Origin: JBOGUF01 sp050696075
GTDB taxonomy: Bacteria > Chloroflexota > Chloroflexia > Thermomicrobiales > UBA6265
Direction: 5' to 3'
Length of the DNA: 64,000 nucleotides
Assembly: GCA_050696075.1 (NCBI GenBank)
Contig: JBOGUF010000128.1
Location: 62,001 to 126,000, forward strand
This document shows, piece by piece, positions 33,986 through 42,383 of this stretch. The position numbers and the translations under genes were made by a program. Below the pieces are notes generated by a model that saw only the letters and a list, made by a program, of their open reading frames with translations, was not told the DNA's origin and made no database searches. How positions within the stretch are numbered: position 1 is the stretch's first letter; each line of letters starts with the position of its first letter.

Positions 33986-34986
33986 TCGAAGCTCCGGCCG
34001 GTGACGGCGAGGAAAGCGTCTTCGAGTGTCGGCTCAACGACCTGAACCGCGCCAACCGAGGCGTCGTTGCTCCGTAGGATCGCCAGCGTCTCGTCGAGGG
34101 CGGCGGCCGTATCGTCGCAAAGGATCGTGAGCCGGGTGCCGCCGGTTTCGACGAGGTCGCGGTCGACGTGGCGCACACCGCGGATGCGGGTGATCTGGCC
34201 GTCGATGGTCGAGCCGCGGCCGTCGAGGTCCTGCCGCACCGAGACGACGATGCGTCGCAGCGCGGCGACGCGGCCTTTCAGCTCGGCGGGCGAACCCTGG
34301 GCCACAATCCGGCCCTGGTCGACGATGGCGATCTCGCGGCAGAGCTGGTCAGCCTCGTGCATGTCGTGGGTGGTCAAGAGGACGGTGTGTCGGGGAACCA
34401 GCTCGGCGACGGCTCGCCGCAGGTCGACCGCCGCCGCCGGGTCGAGCCCGATCGTCGGTTCGTCCAGGATCAGGATGGGCGGGTCATGAAGCAGCGCCTT
34501 CGCCAGGTGCAGGCGCTGCTTCATGCCACGGGAGTAGCCTTCGACCCGTTCGTCGGCGCGATCGCGCAAGCCGACAAGCTGCAGGACGTCGTCGGCGCGG
34601 CGGCGGATGTCGTCGGTTGTCATGCCGTAGAGGGTGCCGAAGTAAACGAGGTTGTCCCAGGCGGTGAGCTTGCCGTAGAGGCCGCGGTCGCCGCCGAGGA
34701 CGACGCCGAGCTGGCGGCGGACCTGACGCTCGTCGCGGACGATGTCGAAGCCGCCGACGGTGGCGCTGCCTCCCGTGGGGATCAGCAGTGTCGAGAGCAT
34801 CTTGATGGTGGTGGTCTTGCCGGCGCCATTGGGACCAAGGAGGCCGAAGATCGTCCCGGTTGGCACGGCAAAGCTGATCTCGTCGACGGCGACGATCTGT
34901 CCCTGCGACCGGAAGCGACGGCGGCGCTTCTGGTAGACGCGGTGCAGGCGATTGGCGACGATGGCCGCGGGCGGTGGTTCGTTCAT
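33982..34986 (-). CDS. ABC transporter ATPase
   Basis: A 334-residue ATPase. Walker A LLGPNGAGKTTTIKML (about residues 45-60), the signature region VEGYSRGMKQRLHLAKALLHDP near 150 and Walker B LILDEPTIGLDPAA near 170 are complete, followed by the H-loop LLTTHDMHEAD. The C-terminal ~100 residues are the extension seen in DrrA-like exporters. The start at 34986 matches the domain boundary. A good promoter lies 44 bp upstream. Confidence 0.93.
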   Translation of the reverse strand: MNEPPPAAIVANRLHRVYQKRRRRFRSQGQIVAVDEISFAVPTGTIFGLLGPNGAGKTTTIKMLSTLLIPTGGSATVGGFDIVRDERQVRRQLGVVLGGDRGLYGKLTAWDNLVYFGTLYGMTTDDIRRRADDVLQLVGLRDRADERVEGYSRGMKQRLHLAKALLHDPPILILDEPTIGLDPAAAVDLRRAVAELVPRHTVLLTTHDMHEADQLCREIAIVDQGRIVAQGSPAELKGRVAALRRIVVSVRQDLDGRGSTIDGQITRIRGVRHVDRDLVETGGTRLTILCDDTAAALDETLAILRSNDASVGAVQVVEPTLEDAFLAVTGRSFE

Positions 34987-35029
34987 TGATCGGTCCACTC
35001 CGCTGTGTCGCGAGGTCAAGCTAGGAGCA

Positions 35030-35058
35030 ATGGTACGCATCGAATGCACTTTTGTCAA
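35030..35058 (-). promoter_or_regulatory. Strong sigma-70-type promoter of the ABC exporter
   Basis: A perfect TTGACA box (35053-35058) and TACCAT (35030-35035) are spaced by 17 bp on the minus strand. It is the best promoter match in the window and drives the ATPase and two permeases. Confidence 0.75.
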
Positions 35059-35155
35059 CACCGAATGACGGAAAAGAGTCAAAAAGGGCAATGAAATTGC
35101 ATTCTGGGCAGCGTTCACACTACGGGGATGGATGGAAGGGAGATGGAGGGGCACC

Positions 35156-35917
35156 ATGACGGAGAGCAGCCGGCCGGTGGCGCTGGTGACCGGCGGATCG
35201 CGGGGGATCGGCGCGGCGACGACAGTCGCGCTTGCCCGCGAAGGGTTCGACGTGGCGATCACCTATCGCAACAAGGCGGCGCGGGCGGAGGAGGTCGCGA
35301 CCGACGCTTCCCGGTTTGGCGCGGCGGTCCTGCCCGTCGGCGCCGACGTGACCAAGGAGGAGGAGCTTACGCGGCTGTTCGTGGAGATCGAGCGATGGCG
35401 CGGGCGTCTCGATTTGCTCGTGCTGAACGCCTCCGGCGGGTTGGAAAGCGATCTGGTGGCCGCCGACCCGCGCTATCCGTGGCGGATCAACCGCGACGCG
35501 CAACTCGCGCTCGTCGATCACGCCCTGCCGCGCTTGCGACGCGGGAGCACGATCGTCTTTGTGACGAGCCATTGGGCGCATCTCTATCGCAAGGTCGAGC
35601 AGTTGCCGGCCTACGGGCCAGTGGCCGAGACGAAGTACGCCGGCGAGCAGGCGCTCAGGGCACGACAGTCGGCACTCGCGGACGCCGGGGTCCGGTTGAT
35701 CGTCGTCACTGGCGATCTGGTCGATGGGACGATCACGGCCAAGTTGCTGGAACGGGGCGCGCCGGGGCTGGCCGGCAGCCGCCGTGACTCCGCCGGCACG
35801 CTGCCGACGACGATCAACATGGCGGCGGCGATCGTCGCGGCGGCCCAAGATCGGTCGCTGTCATCGGGTCATACCGTCGTGGTTGGCGGGTCGCTCGACT
35901 CGCTACCTGTCCGATAA
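35156..35917 (+). CDS. SDR-family oxidoreductase with atypical active site
   Basis: A 253-residue Rossmann-fold protein with the SDR cofactor motif TGGSRGIG (about residues 14-21). The expected Tyr-x-x-x-Lys is replaced by YGPVAETK, with the Tyr seven residues before the Lys instead of four. A related group in actinobacteria shows the same layout, so the gene may still work. No nearby pathway points to a substrate. GGAGG lies six bases before the ATG. The next gene starts 60 bp later. Confidence 0.8.
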   Translation: MTESSRPVALVTGGSRGIGAATTVALAREGFDVAITYRNKAARAEEVATDASRFGAAVLPVGADVTKEEELTRLFVEIERWRGRLDLLVLNASGGLESDLVAADPRYPWRINRDAQLALVDHALPRLRRGSTIVFVTSHWAHLYRKVEQLPAYGPVAETKYAGEQALRARQSALADAGVRLIVVTGDLVDGTITAKLLERGAPGLAGSRRDSAGTLPTTINMAAAIVAAAQDRSLSSGHTVVVGGSLDSLPVR

Positions 35918-35977
35918 TCCCTGGGCAGAAGTTGGCCTGGAGGCATTGATCACGGAGTGAAAGCGAATGCACGCGCG

Positions 35978-37114
35978 ATGAACGACCCACGGATCGTCCG
36001 GATTGAAGTCGGGACACTGGAGGGCACGCGGCCGCGGCCCGCGGGGAGCAATGCCCGGTTGGGGAAACATGGGAGCGTCGTGCGGGTGCCGTTGGCGCGG
36101 ATCACGACCGAGGATGGGTGGACGGGTTTCGGGCGGTGCGCGGCGGCGCGGGAGCGGCTGGCGCCGCTCGTTGGCTTGCGGTGGCGGGAGGCGTTTTTGC
36201 CCGGCGGTCCGGCGGACGCCTGGTTGCCGTGCGAGTTTCCGTTGTGGGACCTGGCGGCGAAGCGGGCTGGGCTGCCGGTCTATGCCCTGGCGGCGGCGAT
36301 GGCGGACGCGCCGGCCGACGGGGCGTTGCGCGTTCCCTGCTATGACACATCGCTCTATTTCGACGATCTACACCTCGAATCGGATGCAGAGGCGGCCGCG
36401 TTGATCGCGGCGGAGGCGCGCGAGGGGATGGACCGTGGCCACCGCGCGTTCAAGATCAAGATCGGGCGCGGCGCGCGGCACATGCCGCTGGACGCGGGTA
36501 TGCGCCGCGACGCGGCGATCATCCGGGCGGTTCGGGCCGCGGTCGGTCCGGACGCGCGGATCATGGTCGATGCTAACAATGGATTCAACCTGAACCTGAC
36601 GAAGTGGCTGCTCGAAGAGACGGCCGACGTTGGATTGTTCTGGCTGGAGGAGGCGTTCCACGAAGACCCGGTGCTGTACGGCGACCTGAAGGAGTGGCTG
36701 GCGGCACGAGGACTCGACATCTTGATTGCCGACGGCGAGGGGCAAGCGGCGCCGGGGTTGCTCGACTGGGCGCGAGACGGTCTGGTCGACGTCGTCCAGT
36801 ACGATATCTTCGGTCACGGGTTCGGGCGGTGGCTGGCGACCGGGCGGCAACTTGACAGTTGGGAGGTTCGCACCGCGCCGCATCACTACGGCGCGCACTA
36901 TGGCAACTACGCGACGTGCCATTTAGCGACCGCAATCCGCGGTTTCCTCTTCGTCGAGTGGGACGAGGTGGCGACGCCCGGTTTGGATGCGAGCGGGTAT
37001 CGGATCGAGGAGGGCGTCGTCGTCGTGCCGAACGCTCCGGGTTTTGGCCTGGGTCTTGATGACGAGCGGTTTCTGCATGCCGTCGGCGCGGCTGGTTTTA
37101 CGCTTGGCGAGTGA
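35978..37114 (+). CDS. Enolase-superfamily enzyme (mandelate racemase/muconate lactonizing group)
   Basis: A 378-residue protein of the enolase superfamily. The barrel holds KIKIG near residue 155 (the K-x-K pair), VDANNG near 195, WLEEAFHED near 220 and IADGEG near 245 as metal-binding residues, and a late HYGAHYGNYATCH segment. The ligands are in the right order, so it likely abstracts a proton next to a carboxylate. Substrate unknown, probably a sugar acid. Start is taken at the ATG before NDPRIVRIEV; a GTG at 35957 is possible. Confidence 0.8.
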   Translation: MNDPRIVRIEVGTLEGTRPRPAGSNARLGKHGSVVRVPLARITTEDGWTGFGRCAAARERLAPLVGLRWREAFLPGGPADAWLPCEFPLWDLAAKRAGLPVYALAAAMADAPADGALRVPCYDTSLYFDDLHLESDAEAAALIAAEAREGMDRGHRAFKIKIGRGARHMPLDAGMRRDAAIIRAVRAAVGPDARIMVDANNGFNLNLTKWLLEETADVGLFWLEEAFHEDPVLYGDLKEWLAARGLDILIADGEGQAAPGLLDWARDGLVDVVQYDIFGHGFGRWLATGRQLDSWEVRTAPHHYGAHYGNYATCHLATAIRGFLFVEWDEVATPGLDASGYRIEEGVVVVPNAPGFGLGLDDERFLHAVGAAGFTLGE

Positions 37115-37124
37115 GGACCCACGA

Positions 37125-37144
37125 CGCGGATTTCAAACCCCGCG
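37125..37144. repeat. Short hairpin repeat, copy 2
   Basis: CGCGG and CCGCG flank the loop ATTTCAAACC. It closely matches the minus-strand reading of 29253-29273 and lies just after a stop codon. Confidence 0.55.
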
Positions 37145-37201
37145 CTGACCAATCGAACCCCGCTGAAGCCGGCTGTGGGCGTGCGTTGTGACCCGTCAGA
37201 G

Positions 37202-37954
37202 TTAGGGCGATGGATTGTGGCGCCATTTGCTTGTCCACCAGTCGAGATGAGGCATGCCGCTGGCCGCAGCGGCAGTCAAGATTTTTTCGAGGTCAATTGG
37301 GATGCGGCGGAGTTTGATGCCGAGGCTGCCGTCGGTGACGGAGACGACAGCGTATTCTGCCCAGGCGACTGCATGATTGACGGGTAGATCGGGAACGCCG
37401 GGGCCGACGCCGGGCAAGCCGACGCTGCCGGGATTGATGATGTGGGCTTCGCCGTGGCGGCGCACCAACTGGACGTGGGTGTGGCCGCCAGCGAAGAGCG
37501 CGGGTTGCCGCGAAATTCCCATCGCGTCGAGGTCGGCGATGGGGGTGGTTGCCGCGATCACGTCGTCGAGCGACCGGGACGACGCGTGAAAGCAATGCAT
37601 GGTGAGATCGGGCGAAAGCATCAGGTCAACCGTCGGTGGAAGTCGGCGGAGAAAAGCGAAGTCATTCGGACCGAGCTGGGCGGCGGTCCAGCGGTTGAGG
37701 TCGGTCATTGGCCCGACCGAGGGACCGTCGGCGAGTAGTGGCGGGTCCGGGAGGAGCCAGGCGTCGGTGTTGCCGAGGACGCAAGGGCAGGCCAGATCCT
37801 GGAGGCGGGCGACGACTTCGCGCGGTTGCGGTCCCAGGACGGCGACGTCGCCCAAGCAAACAAGTTGATCGACGTGCTCCCGCGCCAGCTCGAACAGGAC
37901 GGCGTCGAGCGCAACGAGATTGCCGTGGATGTCGGCGATGAGTCCGACGCGCAT
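37202..37954 (-). CDS. Calcineurin-like metallophosphoesterase
   Basis: A 250-residue phosphoesterase of the YfcE/Mre11-like superfamily. Metal-binding motifs are complete: DIHGN near residue 8, GDVA near 35, GNTD near 60 and GGHTHVQ near 155. An INPGSVGLPG segment follows, as in the single-domain family. Its substrate is probably a phosphodiester. It is transcribed opposite to the ATPase gene at 38049. Confidence 0.88.
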   Translation of the reverse strand: MRVGLIADIHGNLVALDAVLFELAREHVDQLVCLGDVAVLGPQPREVVARLQDLACPCVLGNTDAWLLPDPPLLADGPSVGPMTDLNRWTAAQLGPNDFAFLRRLPPTVDLMLSPDLTMHCFHASSRSLDDVIAATTPIADLDAMGISRQPALFAGGHTHVQLVRRHGEAHIINPGSVGLPGVGPGVPDLPVNHAVAWAEYAVVSVTDGSLGIKLRRIPIDLEKILTAAAASGMPHLDWWTSKWRHNPSP

Positions 37955-38048
37955 TGCTTGACCTCGAATCGCAACGTGCCGCGGGCAGCAAGCTCGCCGT
38001 CGTGCGGTACGCGGGTGCAGCTTACAATGGTGGCGTTGTTGGCGAGAG

Positions 38049-38882
38049 ATGGAGGCGAGATGGTACGGGATGATTTACCTGGCGTCGGTTGAGTTGCGCC
38101 AGCTTCCCGACGGGCGCTCGTTGGCGTTTCCGTTCAGCGTGCCGGCGATCGCGGCATGGGCGGGCGGCAGGATCGAACTGCGCTCCGAGGTGACGTTCCT
38201 CGTCGGCGAGAACGGCTCCGGGAAGTCGACCTTTCTGGAAGGAATCGCCTGCGCCGCGCATTCGATCGCGGTCGGGACGGCGGAGGTCGAACGCGACCCG
38301 ACGCTGCGCGCTGGTCAGGCGCTGGCGCGGTGGCTGCGGCTCTCCTGGGCGCGCAAGACGCGGCGCGGATTTTACATGCGGGCGGAGGATTTCTTCGGCT
38401 ATGCCCAGCGGATGCAGCGAATGCGGGATGAGCTCGAAGCCGAGGCTCGCGCGATTCATGACGACGCGACGATCTCGGAGAAGGCGCGCGGATTTGCGCT
38501 CCAACCGTACGCGCGGGAGCTCGGCGGCATTCGCGAGCGGTACGGCGAGGGTTTGGACGCGCGGTCGCACGGCGAGAGTTTTTTGGCACTGTTCCAGTCG
38601 CGGTTCGTGCCGGACGGGCTCTACCTGCTCGACGAACCCGAGGCGCCTCTCTCACCGACGCGGCAGCTCAGCCTGATCGCGATGATGAAGACGATGGTCG
38701 CCGAGGAGGGGGCGCAGTTCGTGATCGCGACCCATTCGCCGATCTTGATGTCCTTCCCCGGCGCGGCGATCCTTTCATTCGACGGCGGCGCGATCCAGGA
38801 GGTGCCGTACCGGGACGTCGAGCACGTCACCGTGACGCGGCAGTTCTTGAACGACCCTGATTCCTTCCTTCGTCATCTCTAA
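38049..38882 (+). CDS. AAA/ABC-type ATP-binding protein
   Basis: A 277-residue soluble ATPase. The P-loop FLVGENGSGKSTFLEG lies near residue 50, the signature-like ARSHGESFLALF near 170, Walker B LYLLDEPEAPLSP near 190 and the His switch IATHSPILM near 225. This layout matches small stand-alone SMC/ABC-like ATPases that are often linked to stress or defence, but no partner gene is present. Two starts are possible (38049 and 38070) and neither has a strong ribosome binding site. Confidence 0.82.
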   Translation: MEARWYGMIYLASVELRQLPDGRSLAFPFSVPAIAAWAGGRIELRSEVTFLVGENGSGKSTFLEGIACAAHSIAVGTAEVERDPTLRAGQALARWLRLSWARKTRRGFYMRAEDFFGYAQRMQRMRDELEAEARAIHDDATISEKARGFALQPYARELGGIRERYGEGLDARSHGESFLALFQSRFVPDGLYLLDEPEAPLSPTRQLSLIAMMKTMVAEEGAQFVIATHSPILMSFPGAAILSFDGGAIQEVPYRDVEHVTVTRQFLNDPDSFLRHL

Positions 38883-38905
38883 GGCCGTGCCCTTAAACCG
38901 TCACT

Positions 38906-38977
38906 CCGAGCGCGGAGACTACGTGAGGCATCTCGCTCGTCGTCGATCCCGCGGGCGAGATGCCTCTCCGCGCTGGG
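38906..38977. repeat. Palindromic repeat element, type A
   Basis: Arms CCGAGCGCGGAG and CTCCGCGCTGGG (one mismatch) enclose GAGGCATCTCGC and GCGAGATGCCTC (perfect, 12 bp). It is an imperfect palindrome of about 72 bp, in the intergenic space after the ATPase gene. It resembles the GTCATNCTGAGCG-type non-coding palindromes common in Chloroflexota and is related to the element at 63067. Confidence 0.7.
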
Positions 38978-39071
38978 TCTAACGGGGCGGGCGATCGGCC
39001 TGACGGAGGGTGGTTGTCATAGAATCGCCGTCCGGCGTTCAAACCTGTTTATGAGGGGGAAGGGATAGGGC

Positions 39072-39323
39072 ATGGAACAGGTCCTTCAGGTGATTGGGGC
39101 GCTTATGCTCCTCGCCGGGTTCGCGCTGGCGCAATTTCATGTGCTGGACCAGCGGAGCACGACGTACCTGGTGCTGAACTTCGTTGGGTCCACGCTGCTG
39201 GCGGTGCTGGCCTACATCGAGCGCCAGTGGGGATTCTTCCTGTTGGAAGGGGTGTGGAGCATCGTTTCGATTTGGGGTCTGATCGCCCACGCCCGCGGCC
39301 GCGACGTGATGGTGACGCATTAG
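39072..39323 (+). CDS. Small membrane protein, CBU_0592-like
   Basis: An 83-residue protein with three hydrophobic segments: a start MEQVLQVIGALMLLAGFALAQ, then TTYLVLNFVGSTLLAVLAYI, then GFFLLEGVWSIVSIWGLIA. The layout matches the CBU_0592-type membrane family. Function unknown. GGGATAGGGC lies before the ATG. Confidence 0.7.
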   Translation: MEQVLQVIGALMLLAGFALAQFHVLDQRSTTYLVLNFVGSTLLAVLAYIERQWGFFLLEGVWSIVSIWGLIAHARGRDVMVTH

Positions 39324-39510
39324 CGAAGCGGCGACAGAACCGAAGCTCGCGGGCGCACCGCTCGTAGTGGCGACGGGCGGCGGCGGCGTCGCGCTGCTGA
39401 ATCGTGAGATAGGTCGATGGGATGGCCCGCTCTGCTGTCGGCAACTTGGCGAAAAAGCCCCGGACGCGCCGTGTCGTTCGGTATCATTCGGGCGAGGAAG
39501 AGGAGGAGCG

Positions 39511-39732
39511 ATGCAGGAGCAAACGAGCGGCGACGGCGCGGAGCTGTCGGAAGAATCGGTGGCCGCGCTGGCGGCGTTAGCCGGTATCCCGATCGCGGCG
39601 GAGCGATTGCCGGCGGTTGCGGAGTCGCTACGGACGTTGCAAGCACGAGCGCGCGAGCTTGAAGGGCTTGACCTCGCACTGGTCGAACCGGCGATCCGGT
39701 TCGATGCGGGATGGCCGGAGGAGCAGTCATGA
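39511..39732 (+). CDS. GatC/AtzG-like small subunit
   Basis: A 73-residue protein resembling the C subunit that supports amidases: LSEESVAALAALAGIPIAAERL, then a charged helix, then LALVEPAIRFD, which ends with the belt that wraps the amidase. GAGGAGGAG precedes the ATG. Its stop overlaps the amidase start by 4 bp. In AtzG-type pairs the small subunit is required for amidase folding. Confidence 0.78.
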   Translation: MQEQTSGDGAELSEESVAALAALAGIPIAAERLPAVAESLRTLQARARELEGLDLALVEPAIRFDAGWPEEQS

Positions 39733-41186
39733 TCGCCGATTCGCCGGTAACTCAGCCGTGGGGCATGACATTGCGAGAAGCTGGGGATGCTCTGCGGTCG
39801 GGCGATCTGTCGGCGGTCGAACTGACGGAGTCGGTATTGGGCCGGATTGAGGCGACCGAACCCGCGATCCACGCCTACGTTGCGGTCTTGGCGGACGAGG
39901 CGTTGGCCGCCGCCCGACATGCTGAACAGGAGATGCGAACCGGGAACTGGCGCGGACCGCTGCATGGGATACCGTTCGGGATCAAGGATATCTACGACGT
40001 GGTGGGCGTGCCGACGCGATGCGGTTCCCGCGTTCGGGTGGATGTGCCGGCGGCGACCGAAGACGCCCGATCGGTCGCGCTGCTGCGCGAGGCCGGGGCG
40101 ATCGTGCTCGGGAAGACCGTGACACAGGAGTTTGCGGCCGGCGTAGTGAGCCCGCCGGCACGCAACCCGTGGGCTTTGGCTCGCATTCCCGGCGGCAGCT
40201 CGGGTGGCTCGGCGGCAGCGGTCGCGGCCGGCTCGGCGCTGCCGGCGATGGGTTCGGACACCGGCGGCAGCATCCGAATTCCGGCGGCGGTCTGCGGGAT
40301 CGCCGGCTTGAAACCGACCTTTGGGTTGGTGAGCCGGCGCGGCGTCTTTCCGCTCTCCTGGTCGCTCGATACAGTTGGTCCGCTGGCACGCACCGTCGAA
40401 GACGCGGCGCTGATCTTGAATGCCCTGGCAGCGTACGACCCCGACGACGCCTCGTCGGTGTCAGCGCCCAGCTTCGATGCGATGGCGGAAGTCGGGCAGG
40501 ATTTGCGCGGACAGCGGATCGGCGTACCGCGGCCGTTCTTCTGGGATCGCCTTCAGGGAGACGTAGCGAACGCGGTCGAACGGGCGCTGGGGGTGCTGGT
40601 TGAACTTGGAGCGGAGGTGGTCGAAGCGTCTTGGCCCGAGGCGACGATCGCGCGGGCGGCGAGCTTCGTCATCAACCGGGCAGAGACGGTGGGCGTCCAC
40701 GCCGACGGGGTGAAGGCGACGCCTGACCTCTACGGTGACGCTTTGCGGGACCGGGTCGAGGCGTCGGGGTTGCTGCCGGCCGAGGTCTATCTGCGGGCGC
40801 AGCGAGCGCGGATGCTTGTCAAGCAATCGGCCGCGCGCTTGTTCGCCGAGCACCGGCTCGATGCGGTGGTGACGCCGACGCTGCCGGTGACGGCGCTGCC
40901 AGCCGACGACCTGACCGCGACCTATGCCGACGGTACGAGCGAAGAGGTCAGCGTGGCCTATACGCGGTTGACGATGCCGTTTAATTTGACCGGGCAACCA
41001 GCGCTTTCCGCGCCGTGCGGATTTGACCACCAGGGCCTGCCGATTGGTCTACAGATAGCAGGGCGGCCGTTTGGCGAGGCACGGATTTGCCGGATCGGCC
41101 ATGCTTACGAGCGGGCGGCGGGCTGGTATCGGCGCCAGCCGTCGCTCGATGCCGTCGCGACTATTCAGGGTGGAGAGCAGGACTAA
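39729..41186 (+). CDS. Amidase (amidase signature family)
   Basis: A 485-residue amidase. The Ser-Ser-Lys triad is present: Lys in PFGIKDIYD near residue 80, the cis-Ser in GGSSGGSAAAVAAG near 160 and the nucleophile Ser in SDTGGSIRIPA near 185. It lacks the tail of a GatA that binds GatB, and no gatB is nearby, so it is more likely a catabolic or AtzE-like amidase with the AtzG-like partner just upstream. GAGGAG lies before the ATG. The next gene overlaps the stop by one base. Confidence 0.88.
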   Translation: MIADSPVTQPWGMTLREAGDALRSGDLSAVELTESVLGRIEATEPAIHAYVAVLADEALAAARHAEQEMRTGNWRGPLHGIPFGIKDIYDVVGVPTRCGSRVRVDVPAATEDARSVALLREAGAIVLGKTVTQEFAAGVVSPPARNPWALARIPGGSSGGSAAAVAAGSALPAMGSDTGGSIRIPAAVCGIAGLKPTFGLVSRRGVFPLSWSLDTVGPLARTVEDAALILNALAAYDPDDASSVSAPSFDAMAEVGQDLRGQRIGVPRPFFWDRLQGDVANAVERALGVLVELGAEVVEASWPEATIARAASFVINRAETVGVHADGVKATPDLYGDALRDRVEASGLLPAEVYLRAQRARMLVKQSAARLFAEHRLDAVVTPTLPVTALPADDLTATYADGTSEEVSVAYTRLTMPFNLTGQPALSAPCGFDHQGLPIGLQIAGRPFGEARICRIGHAYERAAGWYRRQPSLDAVATIQGGEQD

Positions 41187-41401
41187 TGAGCTACGAAGCA
41201 GCGACGATCGCCGAACGCGGGAAGCAGGCGCGTGCCAATCTGGCGAACGCGCTGCGCGAGTGTTGCGAGCTGGCCGAAGCGGTCGAAGCGTTAGACGGCC
41301 CGGACTTGATGGAGGTGCTAGCCCACCTCGACGGCCTCCGTTTTGTGATGGCGGAGTCGGGGCAGCTTCTGCAAGGGGTGGTGCGCGGGTTCGAAGGATA
41401 G
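41186..41401 (+). CDS. Small helical protein of unknown function
   Basis: A 71-residue protein composed of three helices: AERGKQARANLANALRECCELA, VEALDGPDLMEVLAHLDGLRF and a short GQLLQGVVRGF. The TAATG overlap with the amidase stop and a GGAG upstream show that it is part of the operon. Its 3' end overlaps the opposite methyltransferase gene by 84 bp. I do not recognise a family. Confidence 0.65.
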   Translation: MSYEAATIAERGKQARANLANALRECCELAEAVEALDGPDLMEVLAHLDGLRFVMAESGQLLQGVVRGFEG

Positions 41402-42127
41402 GGACTTTCGGAGCAGGTGGACGCCGACGATGACATGTTCATCCTTCGGGTCGGGCCAGGGGCCGGCGTGGGTTTCGCTGGTGATGTGCCAACCGGAACC
41501 GGCGGCGTCGTCGAGGAAGCGTTGGGCGGCGGTGCGACCCGGTTCGGCAAGCCAGAGCAGGCCGTCGGGGGCGGTGATGTGGGCGAGCAGGGTGAGGAGC
41601 GGCCCGACGTCGCGCGCCTCGTAGAGGACATCAGCCGCGAGCACGAGCGGGAAGCCCGCGCTGGCTAGATCGAAGAGGGCCGGGTCGGGACGACGCCAGT
41701 TCATCTGGAGCGTGGTCGGTTCGTGGCCGAGGTTTGCGAGCGCGTTGTAGCGGCAGAGGGCAAGCGACTCCGGCGCGTAGTCGCTGACGGTGAGGTTCGC
41801 GCCGGCCGCGAGTGCCGCGATCGCGGTGATACCCAGGCCGCTGCCGATCTCCAGCGTGCGCGTTGCCCGGATGAGATCGGGGCGGTTCAGGATGGCGTCG
41901 GCCAAGGCGATGCCGCTCGGCCAGATTTCCGACCAGTACGGCAGATTTTGTTCCGGGTCAGTTGCCACTTGGTCGAGCAAGCCGTCCAGATTGGTCGGCC
42001 GGGTAATGGCGAGATGGCGGCCGCTCGCGGGCAGGGTGACGTCGACCTCCGCGAGCGGCGCGATCGGTTGGAGTTCCGCGCGCAGGCGGCGCAACTGATC
42101 AGTTATGCTGACGGGAGTCATGGGCAT
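41318..42127 (-). CDS. SAM-dependent methyltransferase (METTL21/PrmA-like)
   Basis: A 269-residue class I methyltransferase. Motif I TLEIGSGLGITAIAALAAG lies near residue 95, the acidic turn ANLTVSDYAPES follows, and the post-motif FPLVLAADVLYE near residue 170 is typical of the lysine-methylating METTL21/Methyltransf_16 group. Its likely target is a protein. Two ATG starts (42127, 42121) have no clear ribosome binding site. The last ~30 residues run over the small operon gene on the other strand. Confidence 0.8.
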   Translation of the reverse strand: MPMTPVSITDQLRRLRAELQPIAPLAEVDVTLPASGRHLAITRPTNLDGLLDQVATDPEQNLPYWSEIWPSGIALADAILNRPDLIRATRTLEIGSGLGITAIAALAAGANLTVSDYAPESLALCRYNALANLGHEPTTLQMNWRRPDPALFDLASAGFPLVLAADVLYEARDVGPLLTLLAHITAPDGLLWLAEPGRTAAQRFLDDAAGSGWHITSETHAGPWPDPKDEHVIVGVHLLRKSLSFEPAHHPLQKLPRLRHHKTEAVEVG

Positions 42128-42199
42128 TTTTGCAGAGGCGGCACGCGTCGTGCGTATCCGGGGCGGAGCCTGGCGTACCGCACAAAGGAGGGCGTGAAC

Positions 42200-42352
42200 G
42201 TGGCAATCCTGTGGGCCATCCTGGTCATTATCCTCGTCGTCTGGTTGATCGGTCTGCTCGCCGACGTCGCGGGCGGCTTGATCCATCTGCTCCTGATCGT
42301 TGCCCTAGCGGTCCTGATTTACAACCTCGTCACCGGACGCCGCGCCGCCTGA
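42200..42352 (+). CDS. lmo0937-type small membrane protein
   Basis: A 50-residue protein of two hydrophobic segments, AILWAILVIILVVWLIGLL and GGLIHLLLIVALAVLIYNLV, with a basic end GRRAA. This is the lmo0937-like family of small stress-associated membrane proteins. AGGAGG lies eight bases before the second GTG at 42200; a GTG at 42194 is also in frame. Confidence 0.72.
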   Translation: MAILWAILVIILVVWLIGLLADVAGGLIHLLLIVALAVLIYNLVTGRRAA

Positions 42353-42383
42353 TTCTCGGCCAACACGAGCAATAGCGGCGGCG

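Noticed and set aside
35059..35155. A plus-strand promoter for the SDR gene (TTGCAT/TACGGG)
   Set aside because: The -10 box is too poor and the spacing is 18; I left it out.
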